64,000 bases of DNA from Prinia subflava (Eukaryota > Chordata > Aves > Passeriformes > Cisticolidae), in assembly GCF_021018805.1 (NCBI RefSeq), contig NC_086251.1, positions 38,510,767 to 38,574,766 on the forward strand, read 5' to 3'. The position numbers and the translations under genes are program-made. Positions 13,501-23,194 of this stretch are shown in pieces. How positions within the stretch are numbered: position 1 is the first letter of the stretch; each line of letters starts with the position of its first letter. The notes below the pieces were generated by a model. The model made no database searches. It had not been told where the DNA came from and saw nothing but the letters and a program-made list of their open reading frames with translations.

Positions 13501-15172
13501 GAGGGCAGCTGGGACTCACCCTCCCTGAAAGCCACCAATACCCTCATAACTGATAACCATGGCCTTCTGGAGGTCTTTTTCCAGTGAGTTGCAACATATA
13601 ATGATGCTTGTAGGGAACAGACTGCTGAGAATCTCATGCCAAAGGAAGCCAAATCTTCCTCTTTATGACATGGTGAGATCAATAAATAACTCCATTGCAG
13701 GCAAATTTGGCAAATGGTGAACAGCTTCAACCTGTTACGGCATGAGCTGAAATCCAGCTGAAATCCAGCTGGAATGTGTAATGAAGTCACAAAAGTCATC
13801 ATGGTCCAGTCGAGTTTCCTATAACTTTTATAAGTTTGGGAACATCAATCTGCTCCCTGGAGAGGACCTGGTTTCCCTGCAATGGGCTAATGCAAATGGA
13901 AGTGGGGAAGAACCAAAATGCGAGATTGTTCTTCTGGCCCTTACTCAGCTGCTCACGTATGGAGTAGGGACAGGCACCACTGCCCTCCCAGTGTCACCTT
14001 AGTGGCAGGTGATGTGATGTGACCAGTTCACAGCATCACTTCATTTGTGATGTGAAAAAGAGGAAGGTTAAATCTTTTAATAGTATCTTCATAACCCTTC
14101 AAATCCCTCTAACCCAAGCATCTTCACTGAACAGTGTTTTCTACCTTCCCTTACAGAAAGCTTTTTGTTAACATTTGAGCAATGAAGAAAGCATAGCAGC
14201 TGTTAGCATCATTTTCCTCATGAAGCAGATTGTCCTCAGGTAAAACAAAACACAATTAAGAAACTAGCAAGGTCAGTTATATTAGACAATCCATATCCTC
14301 ATAATGCAGATATTTCCTTCAGTGTCTGTCACCAGCATCAAATCCCCAACTGCAGCAAGATAATTGGCAGCCTTGTTCTGGGAGGAAGATGAAATGGCTT
14401 GTGTTGCCACCAAAACCAGCCTGGATTTTGTTTAAGTGCTGGAGCCTGGGGGTGGTATCGCTCATCTAGCTATATTGCTGGAGAGTCGTGTATCAAGGAC
14501 AGGCTTCTGAGGCAGCTTCTGTCTCCCTCCTATTTACTGCTCCATTAATTACAAACCAGATGTCAGGGCAAGATTTAAAAGTCAACTTTATTTGAAATCC
14601 TGCAATATAAAAAACTCAACCACAACAATTTTTTGTGGTGGGGAGGGGAAACATGAAGGAGAAAAATGTTCTTTAATCCTCTGCTTATAGTTATTTTCTA
14701 TTTTATTTTTAACTCTTATTTTTTAAAAGTTGTGGTTATTTTTCTTTTACTAAGTGGCAAAAGGAATTTCTCTTTTTCCTTCTGTCCCCTCAGCCCCCAG
14801 AAGAGTTTTAGGGTTTTCTCTGGGAACCAGACCTTACTCAAGACCTTCTCTCTGCCAGCTGGCATTTCTGTCATACATTCCTCTTGCTGTTTATGCCCCA
14901 AGACTGTTCAGAAATTTAAATGCAGCTGCCCACTTGCTTGACAATGTTTTGTTCATAGACCATGGAGGTGTACATCTCCTCTTCAGTGTCTGCACAGGCT
15001 TCCAGGTGTCCTGGAGCTGCTGGAGACATGGCTGGGGCTGAAAGCAAAGGTATCCCTACCCGAGAGCCAGAGACGACAGTCTCCAGACCATGGGATGCAC
15101 AGGGACCTGGATGATGAGCTTCTAGTGCCAAACCCTGCAGCACCCTGGGCAATCAGAGGGAGCATCCTCCAG
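7584..15172. other. Intergenic DNA, no gene recognised
   Basis: No gene is supported. The 9400-9790 and 12600-13050 stretches are somewhat GC-richer and open in several frames on both strands, which argues against a real coding frame. A (GGA)n run lies at about 11772-11790. The AT-rich block 11340-11760 has the look of a conserved regulatory element and is listed separately. A short duplicated unit built on CTGAAATCCAG occurs near 13746-13772. Confidence 0.6.
11340..11760. promoter_or_regulatory. Candidate distal regulatory element
   Basis: An AT-rich stretch free of recognised repeats and dense in homeodomain-type cores (several ATTA/TAAT, including CCAATTAATCGAATT near 11505) with interspersed E-box-like CANNTG words. 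Long developmental-gene flanks such as that of INSM1 commonly hold conserved enhancers of this composition. This is inference from composition only; no conservation was measured. Confidence 0.2.
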
Positions 15173-15266
15173 AGTCACATAATCATGGAATTGATTCGGT
15201 TGAAAAAGATCTCTAAGAGTTCAACCATTAACCCAGCACTGACAAGCCCACCACTAAACCATGTCC
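15173..15266 (-). mobile_element. CR1 LINE 3'-end fragment
   Basis: A short piece of the CR1 3'UTR lying in reverse. It reads from an ATAATCATGGAATT terminus through AAAAGATCTCTAAGAGTTCAA to CCACCACTAAACCATGTCC, the same order as the longer minus-strand copy at 59.1 kb. It is about 90 bp and non-coding. Confidence 0.85.
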
Positions 15267-17280
15267 TTAAAAGAAGGCAGCAATAGGGAAAGGTATCTAG
15301 AGGAATCTGAAGATTGTCCTCACTTTGGAAGGTCCCCAAGAGGTTGGCTGAGCCATCACTAAATCTGATTGCTGAATGGTGACAAGGCTTGAATGGGTCC
15401 CTCAGGCTTATGTTAGCAGCAAAGTTATGAACAAGGGTGAAAGTCCCCTCACACAAAATGAGAAACTTTGTGAAAAAGGAAAGCAGGGCAGTGCTGTACT
15501 GCTGTTGTTTCCATTCCCTAGCACACCAACATTCAGCCTCAACCAGAGAGGAGGGAATGGACTGAGGAAGCAAAGGATGTAGGACAAGGAACTGATTCCT
15601 TTTTTTTTTCACCCTGCCAGTTCCCCACTAGCTACTGCATTTTTCCACTAGAAGTTTGATTTCCTATTTACTGTGGGATCAAGCCTTTGGTTAATCTCAG
15701 ATCATATAAGGATAACTCTCATGTAAGCAGCCAACATGTTTAATCAAGGCCAACCTGATTTTAGCACACTGTAGAGAACACAGTGTATGGATATGAGCAA
15801 TAACAAAATTCAGCTCCTTGCTTTGAAAAGCTTTGACCTTAAATAAATTTTCCCTCTTGTAGCATGTTCAGATGATATAACTAATGACATGTAATAAGAC
15901 AGTGAAAAAAAAAATCCAGCAAATTTACACAGGATTTGGAGGTGTGTCCACAAAATTGCTAACTATTATTATAAATTATCTGAATTTTCTAACTGTAAAA
16001 TTTTTGCTGGGAGTAAAGGATGATGGTGATAAATCCATGTAACAGTTTGGAAAGCTCAGAAGCTGTGAGAGTTGGGTGTAATGCCAGTCACTACGGTTAC
16101 ATCCTCTTGTAAATGTGGGAGGGAGGGGAAACAATCTGTAATCAGAGGATAATTGTGACCCTTCCAAGTGGGAGCCAGGGCACTGGGAGTTTGTGCTGGG
16201 GCAGAGACAGCCTGGGGAAAACAGGATATTTATTGAGAGAAATAAGTCATGAGGTGGCTGAACCACTGAGAAACCCCAAGCAATTTTGCCGGTGTTTTTG
16301 TCAGACGTCTGAGGGCATTGGCACATGCTGCAGCAAGACCAAGGATGGAGTGGTGGGTTCTACAGGTTTGGGTCCCACCTTAGAAACTGATCATGAACTG
16401 GAGGCAAGTTTAGAAAGCTAAAAGAGGGCTGTGCTGGAGGGCACTGTGAGCAAGGGCACCAAACCACAGGGAAGAGCCAAGAAGCACCACAGGAGGGACA
16501 TCAGCTGGGGAGATGGAGCAGCCATTCCACATCTGTGACTGTAGGTTCCTCCCCAGTCCTTCCCATGATGTCTGGGCCTCATCAGATGATGACACTGGGG
16601 GCCTGGGGAAACTCCCTGATGCAACTTCAGTCTACGGCTTTTACTGGAAAAATGTTTGGAGTTTCAGTAAGCACTCAGTACACCTGCTTTCCAACTGGTA
16701 CTCTACCTCCAGCTACTCCTGTGCTGGAAAAGGCACTGTTGGATTCCTCACCTCTTAGGACTGGAAATTGAACTGGACATTCCAGAACTGGACATTCCTT
16801 CTACAGACTATTTTTGCAATGTGACAAAAGCAAATGAAATGTTAATGGGAACATTGTTCACACGGGGAAACTGAAAGAACTGTTTACATATCGCTTGGAG
16901 GAACAGTGGATCTGTAGCCAGAGATCCAGTTATTCGGTGAGAAATGTAGCTGGGAAGTCCAGCTACAAAGGGGAAAATTTGGGGGTGAAAAATCAAGCAG
17001 CCACTTAGTGGAGTGACCTAACTGCATGAAAGCGTGGCTCATTGGTCCCAATTACAGTGGTTTGTGCTAACAAAGGGTGATCTCTAGCCCGCGGAGTGTA
17101 TAATCTAATCTGAGATTCCGTGCAACCGTGAAAATGGAGGAAAGTGGGAGAGGAGGGTAATGTAAAACAGAGTTAAGAATTTGCTAAGCAAATATAATCG
17201 GAGCACTTACACAGAGAAGTGGTTTGAGAGAGTGTTTTGAGCAGGTTGGGGGGAGTTCATATCTTCCATGAAGGTTTCAC
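15267..17280. other. Intergenic DNA upstream of the INSM1 CpG block
   Basis: No gene recognised. Open frames at 15.2-15.6 and 16.1-16.8 kb occur on both strands at once and show no domain. Base composition changes sharply to GC-rich at about 17.28 kb, where the INSM1 CpG block begins. Confidence 0.55.
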
Positions 17281-18292
17281 ATCTTTCTTCCACCTCTGGA
17301 AAGCGCCTCGAACCAGAGGTGCGGTTTCTCCCTTTCTCCTGGTGCTCTCTACTTCCCGCGGCTGGGCGATGTTTCCAGCGGGGTGAGTCCGACCGTCGTG
17401 CCGTGCAGCGGCTGTCTGTCCCTGGCCAGGGAGGGAGCGAGGCTTTAGCGCGGTCGCTTCCAATGGCACGCCATCTCGTGTGTGCTGCGGGCAGCGGGTC
17501 TGCGGGCGGGACAGCGCCGTCCTGCCAGGCTCGGGTGCACGGGCGGTCCAACAGGAGATGCTGGCAGCGCCGGACGGGCCGGAGGGGCTGCTGAGACCGC
17601 GCTGCCTAAAATTGGCGATTAGCGCTTTACAAACACGACTCCTGCCTTGCTCCAGGGGCGCACCAGCTGCCACCAGGCTCACGGCACCCGCGAACGGGGC
17701 CGGGATGGGGGGAGGTTCGGGCGCTTTTGCTGTACCACCCCTCAGTCTGGCCTCCCCTGGGCTCGGGAGGCTGCCCGCGGGTGAGGCTGCCAAGGGACCA
17801 GCCATGGCCACTACGCAGAGCCGTGATTTAGCATTTTACGCGGTGGCAGCCCGGCAGCCCTGCTCTTGCATTGGGAGCTCACCGCAATACCGGAGCTTTC
17901 TGGCTACTTCTTGGAAAACTCCACTTCTGATGTGGCTGTGCAGACGGACGGAGCCGGTTCCCAGCTCGGCTCCCTTCGGCGGAAGGGCGTGCGGGGCGGT
18001 CCGTGCGGCCGCGGCGGCGGATGCAGGCACCGGTGCGAACACCCACGACAGACGCTCCCGCCCGAGCCCCGTCCGGCCCCCCGGCCGAGGGGCAGCGCCC
18101 GTGACCCAGCTCGGGGTCTCTCCCATCTCGGAGCCATTCCTGCCCCGCACCTCCCTCAGTCTCGCAGGACGCCGGGCACGCTCCCCGGGACACCCCGCCC
18201 GTCCCCGGGGCCCGAGGGCGCCCGCCCCGGCGGCGGCAGCCCCGGCCCGCTCCGGCCGCCGCCCCCCGCCGCCAGCCCGGCCCCAACTCCTC

Positions 18293-18297
18293 ATTGG
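18293..18297 (-). promoter_or_regulatory. Inverted CCAAT box of INSM1
   Basis: ATTGG on the + strand (CCAAT on the - strand) about 55 bp upstream of the TATA box, within the context CTCATTGGCCACC. Spacing and orientation suit an NF-Y site in a TATA promoter. Function is inferred. Confidence 0.5.
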
Positions 18298-18348
18298 CCA
18301 CCGCCGCCGGAGGGAGGATGACGCCCGGGCGGGAGCGGGCGCCGGGGG

Positions 18349-18354
18349 TATAAA
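18349..18354 (+). promoter_or_regulatory. TATA box of INSM1
   Basis: TATAAA in a GC-rich setting (GGGGGTATAAAGGCCGG), 52 bp before the INSM1 start codon. A transcription start about 25-31 bp downstream falls near 18375-18385 and gives a very short 5'UTR. The combination of a TATA box and a CpG-rich block fits a tightly switched developmental gene. Confidence 0.75.
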
Positions 18355-18405
18355 GGCCGGGCGGGCTGGCGGTGCCGCGCTCTCGCCGTCCCGCCCCGCC
18401 CCGCG

Positions 18406-19800
18406 ATGCCGCGCGGTTTCCTCGTCAAGCGCAGCCGGAGACCCGGCGGCTCCTACCGGGCGCGCCCGCGGGAGCGAGACCCGGACCGGGACCCTCCGCC
18501 CACCCCGCCGCCGCCCCCGCCGCCCGCCGGTGGGGACAGCCCCGCCGCCAGACAGGGAGCGGAGGAGAAGTGTGAGGAGGAGGGAGCCGTCGCCGCTTGC
18601 CCCGCGACGTGGCCCCCCGCAGGCGGCTGCGGCGGCCCCGGGCTCACCCCGCCGGAGGCTCCGGCCGCCTGGGGGGCGACGGGGCCGTGCAGCGCGGCGG
18701 GGCCGCGGGCGGCCCTCTTCGAGCGGTGCCTCAGCTCCCCCGCCTCCGCCGAGTCCTTCCCCCTGGCCGCCTCCTTCCCGCCCGCCGAGAAGCTGCTGCT
18801 GCAGCCGCGCACGCCGCTGCCCGCCCCGCCGCTGCCGTCGGTGCCCGCGCTGAAGCGGCCGTCCCGGGCCAAGGCGCCGGCCAAGAAGGGCAAGGCCACG
18901 CGGAAGCTGAGCTTCGCCGACGAGGTGACCACCTCGCCCGTGCTGGGGCTGCGCATCAAAGAGGAGGGGCCCGAGGGCCGGCCGGGGCCGCCGGCGGGGC
19001 GCACGCCGCTGGGCGAGTTCATCTGCCAGCTGTGCAAGGAGCAGTACGCGGACCCGCTGGCGCTGGCCCAGCACCGCTGCTCCCGCATCGTGCGCGTCGA
19101 GTACCGCTGCCCCGAGTGCCACAAGATCTTCAGTTGTCCCGCCAACCTGGCCTCGCACCGCCGCTGGCACAAGCCGCGTCCCGGCCCCAGCGCCGAAGGC
19201 GCCGCCTCAGCCCCGCCGGGCAAGGAGAACAGCCCCGAGCGGCGGCCCCGCGGCCCCGCCGCGCCCCAGCCGCCGCCGCCGGCCCGTCAGCACCGCGGCG
19301 GCGCGGACAGCGCCGGCGGCGCCCCGGCCGCCCCCGGCTCCAGCCCCGGCCCGGCTCACGGCGGCGCTCCCGGTCCGGGCGGCGGCCCCGGCGGGGAGGC
19401 GTTCGCCTGCCCCTGCTGCCAAAAGCGGTTCCGGCGGCAGGCTTACCTCCGCAAGCACCTGGGCACCCACGGGGCAGCGCGGCCCGCCGCCTTCGGCCCG
19501 CCGGAGCGCGGGCCCCTCACCTTCGCCTGCCACCTCTGCGGCGCCCGCTTTCCCTCGGCGGACATCAGGGACAAGCACCGGCTGTGGCACGCCGTGCGGG
19601 AGGAGCTGCTGCTGCCGCCGCCGCCCGCCGGGGTCCCCGAGAGCGGCGCGGCGGGCGGCGAGCGGCAGGGCTTCCCCTGCAAGCACTGCCCCGCCACCTT
19701 CTTCAGCGCGCCCGGGCTGGCGCGGCACGCCAGCAAGTGCCACCCGCCCGAGAGCAGGCAGGTCCTGCTGCTCCAGGTGCCCGTCAGGCCCGGCTGCTAG
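18406..19800 (+). CDS. INSM1: INSM1 zinc-finger transcriptional repressor
   Basis: The gene encodes insulinoma-associated protein 1, a nuclear repressor that drives neuroendocrine and neuronal-progenitor differentiation. The 464-codon frame is uninterrupted, as expected for this intronless gene. Residues 1-9 (MPRGFLVKR) are the SNAG motif, known in the family to recruit the KDM1A/CoREST-HDAC complex; this fixes the start codon. A proline-rich stretch follows (about 30-41). A conserved basic block with [20 protein letters not shown] lies at about 166-185. Five zinc fingers are visible: about 206-225 (atypical, C-x2-C with a late H/C pair), 234-255, 334-355, 374-395 and 424-445. Human INSM1 is about 510 residues; the difference is in Ala/Gly/Pro linkers. 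Codon use is extremely GC-rich. The TATA and CCAAT boxes lie just upstream, and RALGAPA2 converges from the right. Identification is very secure. Confidence 0.98.
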   Translation: MPRGFLVKRSRRPGGSYRARPRERDPDRDPPPTPPPPPPPAGGDSPAARQGAEEKCEEEGAVAACPATWPPAGGCGGPGLTPPEAPAAWGATGPCSAAGPRAALFERCLSSPASAESFPLAASFPPAEKLLLQPRTPLPAPPLPSVPALKRPSRAKAPAKKGKATRKLSFADEVTTSPVLGLRIKEEGPEGRPGPPAGRTPLGEFICQLCKEQYADPLALAQHRCSRIVRVEYRCPECHKIFSCPANLASHRRWHKPRPGPSAEGAASAPPGKENSPERRPRGPAAPQPPPPARQHRGGADSAGGAPAAPGSSPGPAHGGAPGPGGGPGGEAFACPCCQKRFRRQAYLRKHLGTHGAARPAAFGPPERGPLTFACHLCGARFPSADIRDKHRLWHAVREELLLPPPPAGVPESGAAGGERQGFPCKHCPATFFSAPGLARHASKCHPPESRQVLLLQVPVRPGC

Positions 19801-20897
19801 GCCCGCGGCCGCCCCGGTGGGACTGCTCCGAGAGCCCGGGCTGGCCGAGCGAGCCCTGGCCACGCTGTAATTCCTATGGAAAGTCGCGGCTCTCACGGCT
19901 ACGACGTCGGAGGAGCCGGCGGTGACTCCCGGCCGGTGGGTAGCGGCGCTCAGCCCACGGGCCGCGCTGCCGGCAGCGCTCACGCCGAGCCCCGCAGCGC
20001 AGGGAGCACCGCGCAGCTCCCCGGCCACCGGGGCCGCCGGAGGACGGGGGGCGGAGGCCGGCACGGCCCTGGGCCGGCGGCAACAGGCGAGAAGCCCCGC
20101 CAGCATCTACAGGGAGGCGGGCAGTGCCGAGTCGTCGGGTGGCGGCCCACCGCCAGTACATCTTCCGTAGCGACGGAGAGAAGTACGGCTGTATATAGGT
20201 TATCGAAGAGAGGAATTATTTTTCGTGAGAAAAGGAGCCTGGTTTAGTGACCTTGTTTTAATAGCCTTAGCCCCCGAGCTTCAACATTCGTGGTGATTTG
20301 TTTGCTGTAGACGCTGTACTAAGATAGCTGAGAAGGTAAATGTTCATACTAAGTCAGTGTCAAGTCATATAATAGCTAGCAAAACGTATGGGAAATTATT
20401 CGTGCTATTTGCTTAATTGCAATACGAGGTGTTGGTCTTCTATAGCTAAGTACGCATCTCCTGCTTACTCTGTGTCTCTGTGTGTAGGCAAAACACGCGC
20501 CTTGGCAGCCGCTCGGCTCCTCCGCGGCTCGGCGGGGGCACGGGCAGCGGCCGCAGGGCCAGCTCGGTGTCACCCGGGCGGCAGCGTGCGGAGCCAGCCC
20601 CGCACCGCGGAGAGCGCCCTGCGAGCCGCTCGCCTGTCGGGCAGCCTCCGAGCCCTCTCCCCTGTGAGCTGCGCTTTTGATGTGAGCCCCTCCGAGCCTT
20701 GTGAACAGCTGAAATGAGGACATGAAGCAGTCTTCAGACACTGCCAAAGGGCAGGGGACAGGTTACCTGCCTTCTCCCTAACGACACCTGCCTTTAGCAA
20801 AGCAACCCGCGGCGTGTATTCCCCGCTTTGACAGTGCTCTGGCCAAATGCTTTGAAATGCTGTTGATTTTACCAGCTTTACTGACACCTCAGCCAGT

Positions 20898-20928
20898 ATT
20901 TGTTTATTTATTTACTTATTTATTTTTT
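20898..20928 (+). promoter_or_regulatory. AU-rich element in INSM1 3'UTR
   Basis: Overlapping ATTTA/TTATTTA words form an AU-rich element about 60-90 bp before the proposed poly(A) signal. Such elements usually make an mRNA short-lived, which suits a transiently expressed regulator. Its role here is inferred. Confidence 0.45.
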
Positions 20929-20990
20929 CCATGAGTGCTTGTTTCTAAATGTGATAGCAGATGAGGCTAAAAATAAGGGCAAGAAAATTC

Positions 20991-20996
20991 AATAAA
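20991..20996 (+). terminator. Candidate INSM1 poly(A) signal
   Basis: A canonical AATAAA hexamer downstream of the AU-rich element, giving a 3'UTR of about 1.2 kb. A second hexamer near 21385 is an alternative. Confidence 0.45.
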
Positions 20997-21015
20997 GGAT
21001 TTAAAAGAAAGCTCA

Positions 21016-21865
21016 TGCTTTTCTTGAATTCAGCAGGGCAAAGTGGGTCAGCTGGTGACTTCTGAAGAACCAAACTGAGCCCAGTCGTAGCCTTTGTTCT
21101 AACAAAGTCTCTGACATGAGCATGCAAAATATTTCAATCTCTTGATTAGCATCCTCTGAAGCAATTATTTCTGTAGTTTTATATTTCGCTACACACAACA
21201 AAATGTGTATCTTGCCCAAAGGCTGCCAGAAAGTGATAAGTGCTTTATGTTAAATGTGCTTCATGGGCTTTGTCATTTTACTTCCACAACCTGGATGAAT
21301 TAATTAATACAATATAATCTAATGTAGCCAAGATTTGCTTTCCGACAAAGGAGGCTAAACTTGCAGCTCACTAATATGCCAAAAATAAAGCATGGTATTT
21401 TAAGTTGTGCATTTTTCTGTCGTTTGTTGGCAACAGAGACTTAGGTAAAAATGCCTGTTTATGCAATTAAATGAGTTTGCCCGTGGAGAAAGTCACTAAT
21501 TTTTTTTTTTTTTAAATCGTGGTTCCTATTTCTCTCCTTGTGTAGTCAAAGATGAAGGCTCCAGACCACGCAAACGTGATGATTATTGTCTGCTCCTACA
21601 ATTAGCACTTGAACAACCAGCCTGCCAGAGGGAACAGCCTCTGCTTTGTATCACCTGCACAGCTACATGCAATGTATTTACTACATATAGGGAAAAGTTT
21701 TCAGTTGGGCATTCTTGAGAACGTGTGTGTACTTTTTAATACAAAGGAAAACTGAGCTGTGCATTGCATTTAACGGCTCCATGTGCATGTAATACACAAT
21801 TCTGCTATAAATTGGACTAATAATCTAATCAGTGAGGTGAATGACAAATATACAAAAGGTGGTAA
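21016..21865. other. Intergenic gap between convergent genes
   Basis: About 0.85 kb separates the proposed ends of INSM1 and RALGAPA2. It is AT-rich with no recognised repeat. The part near 21550-21680 holds E-box words (CACCTG) and ATTA cores and could be a conserved element; this rests on composition only. Confidence 0.4.
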
Positions 21866-23039
21866 GAATAATTTTATTGGATTATTAAATAGCATGTCTT
21901 CTTTTCAACCATTACAAATTTGTAGATACTACATGAATGACAATACATAATTTTTTTATTGTTGCCCATATGATATATTTACACATGCAGTTAGTACTGA
22001 TGCCATGCTACATTTTGTTAACAGCATTTTGTTGTTTACTAGACTCAAAATGTGAGCATTTAATTTTCTGTAGGAAAATACCTTTTAGTGGGTGGAACTC
22101 GTGTACTAATCTGCACTCAGAAGGTTGGAATTATTAGCATTTCAGGCCAGGCTCCCGGAGCATGTTCCCTTTTCTTCCCTAGTAGCCATCATCACAGCAA
22201 TGAATTTCTATCAGGAAGGTGTCTAATTTTTTTTTTAATGTAAGAGAAAAGAATATACATCTAGATGGAGCAGCCTAATGATAACGGCTAAAACTCATGA
22301 AACTCAGTGGCATTTACTATTGACACTACTTGGAAAAGCAAACATTATAAAAATATTTGGAAGCCAAGCGTAAGTAGAATTTCAGCACAGTGATTTTTTT
22401 TTCTGGCATAGATTATCTGCAGAATTATGAAATGATACATCCCTTTATGATGAAAGGGTGCTATGAACGAATTGTTTCATTTGGATTCTGTAATGCTTGA
22501 AAGGCCATTGAACTATTTTATTCTCAACATAAATAATCTGTACACGTCTTGTGCAGTAACAGTGTGACATCTGACAAAGACTTTACAAATGCAACTTAAA
22601 TTTAAAATTGTACATTCATTTTCAAATTGTACATATTTCTTTCTTTGTTACAGAGAAAATTGCAATGGAGCACAATAAATATAGTGTAATCCAACTGCAG
22701 TCTCCAACTCCATGTTGACTCAAGATCAACCAGAGTTAAAACCCAAAGTTAATCATCCATAATCATCCAAGTAGGCAAAAGGTGCAGGGTACAGACTGCA
22801 CTACAAAGGAAAAAAAAAGGCAGACTGGAGTTTGATAAAAAAACCAAAGTTAAAATATTAAAACAGAATTCCAGTGTCACTGTTTAAAATAAACATACAG
22901 AAAAGGAGTATGCAGGGCATGGGCGTGCACACGAGACATTATCCTTGCATGGGGGTGTGAGCAGTAAACCCCAAGGCGGTGAGTCGCTGCGGGAAGGGTG
23001 GCCGATGCTCTTCGCTGGAAAGCTGCAGCATCTCGCCGC
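21866..23039 (-). other. RALGAPA2: Probable RALGAPA2 3'UTR
   Basis: Sequence following the RALGAPA2 stop codon on the - strand. AATAAA hexamers on that strand lie at 22517-22522, 21955-21960 and 21873-21878. The last two form a cluster that would give a 3'UTR of about 1.1-1.2 kb; the first gives about 0.5 kb. The stretch has no recognised repeat. Which signal is used cannot be told from sequence. Confidence 0.5.
21873..21878 (-). terminator. Candidate RALGAPA2 poly(A) signal (distal)
   Basis: AATAAA on the - strand (TTTATT on +), with another 82 bp upstream at 21955-21960. A more proximal hexamer at 22517-22522 could give a shorter transcript. Confidence 0.35.
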
Positions 23040-23194
23040 TCAGGACTTGTTGGCTGAGCCAGAGGAGCGGCGCAGCTTCATGGACATGCGGCTCTTGCTA
23101 GTCCGAGGAGACATTGGAGAGGCTAAGTCTGTTCCATCCACCTGTGCTGTTGCTGCTGCTGGAGCTTCTCCCGGCTGAGTCTCTGGGCAGAAGC
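23040..23194 (-). CDS. RALGAPA2: RALGAPA2 terminal coding exon
   Basis: Last coding exon of the Ral GTPase-activating protein catalytic subunit alpha-2. It follows a clear acceptor (TGTCCTCTGCAG) and starts in phase with the single G left by the previous exon. It encodes 50 residues and a TGA stop at 23042-23040. An Ala/Pro/Gln-rich start leads into a basic, serine-rich tail containing DLASPMSPRTSKSRMSMK and then LRRSSGSANKS. SP sites and basophilic-kinase motifs (RRSS, RTS) suggest phospho-regulation, an inference. The tail lies outside the GAP domain. Phase, splice site and tail character agree, and the exon stands out as a GC-richer island in AT-rich DNA. Confidence 0.93.

Larger units (their letters stand above)
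17280..20700. other. CpG-rich block over INSM1
   Basis: A long GC- and CpG-rich block covers the INSM1 promoter, its whole reading frame and part of its 3'UTR. It contrasts with AT-rich DNA on both sides. It is interrupted by an AT-rich dip at about 20180-20470 and resumes at about 20490-20660. Its composition keeps several frames open on both strands, which explains the many long overlapping frames here. The boundaries are by eye. Confidence 0.8.
19801..21015 (+). other. INSM1: Probable INSM1 3'UTR
   Basis: Sequence after the INSM1 stop up to just past an AATAAA at 20991-20996. The length, about 1.2 kb, is similar to the mammalian INSM1 3'UTR. It starts GC-rich, passes through an AT-rich part with TATATAGGTTATCGAAGAG near 20190, has a second GC-rich patch at 20490-20660, then an AU-rich element. 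A further AATAAA at about 21385 could serve a longer form. The end point is inferred from the signal, not from transcript data. Confidence 0.5.

Noticed and set aside
17480..18853. 457-codon plus-strand frame starting upstream of INSM1
   Set aside because: It crosses the TATA box and runs in the wrong frame through INSM1; translation is low-complexity Pro/Arg/Ala.
17836..19170. 444-codon minus-strand open frame over INSM1 and its promoter
   Set aside because: A shadow of GC-rich coding DNA: low-complexity Arg/Ala/Gly/Pro translation, no domain, opposite to the secure INSM1 frame.
18597..19925. 442-codon plus-strand frame overlapping INSM1
   Set aside because: An alternate frame of INSM1 with Arg/Ala/Pro-rich translation and no zinc-finger pattern.
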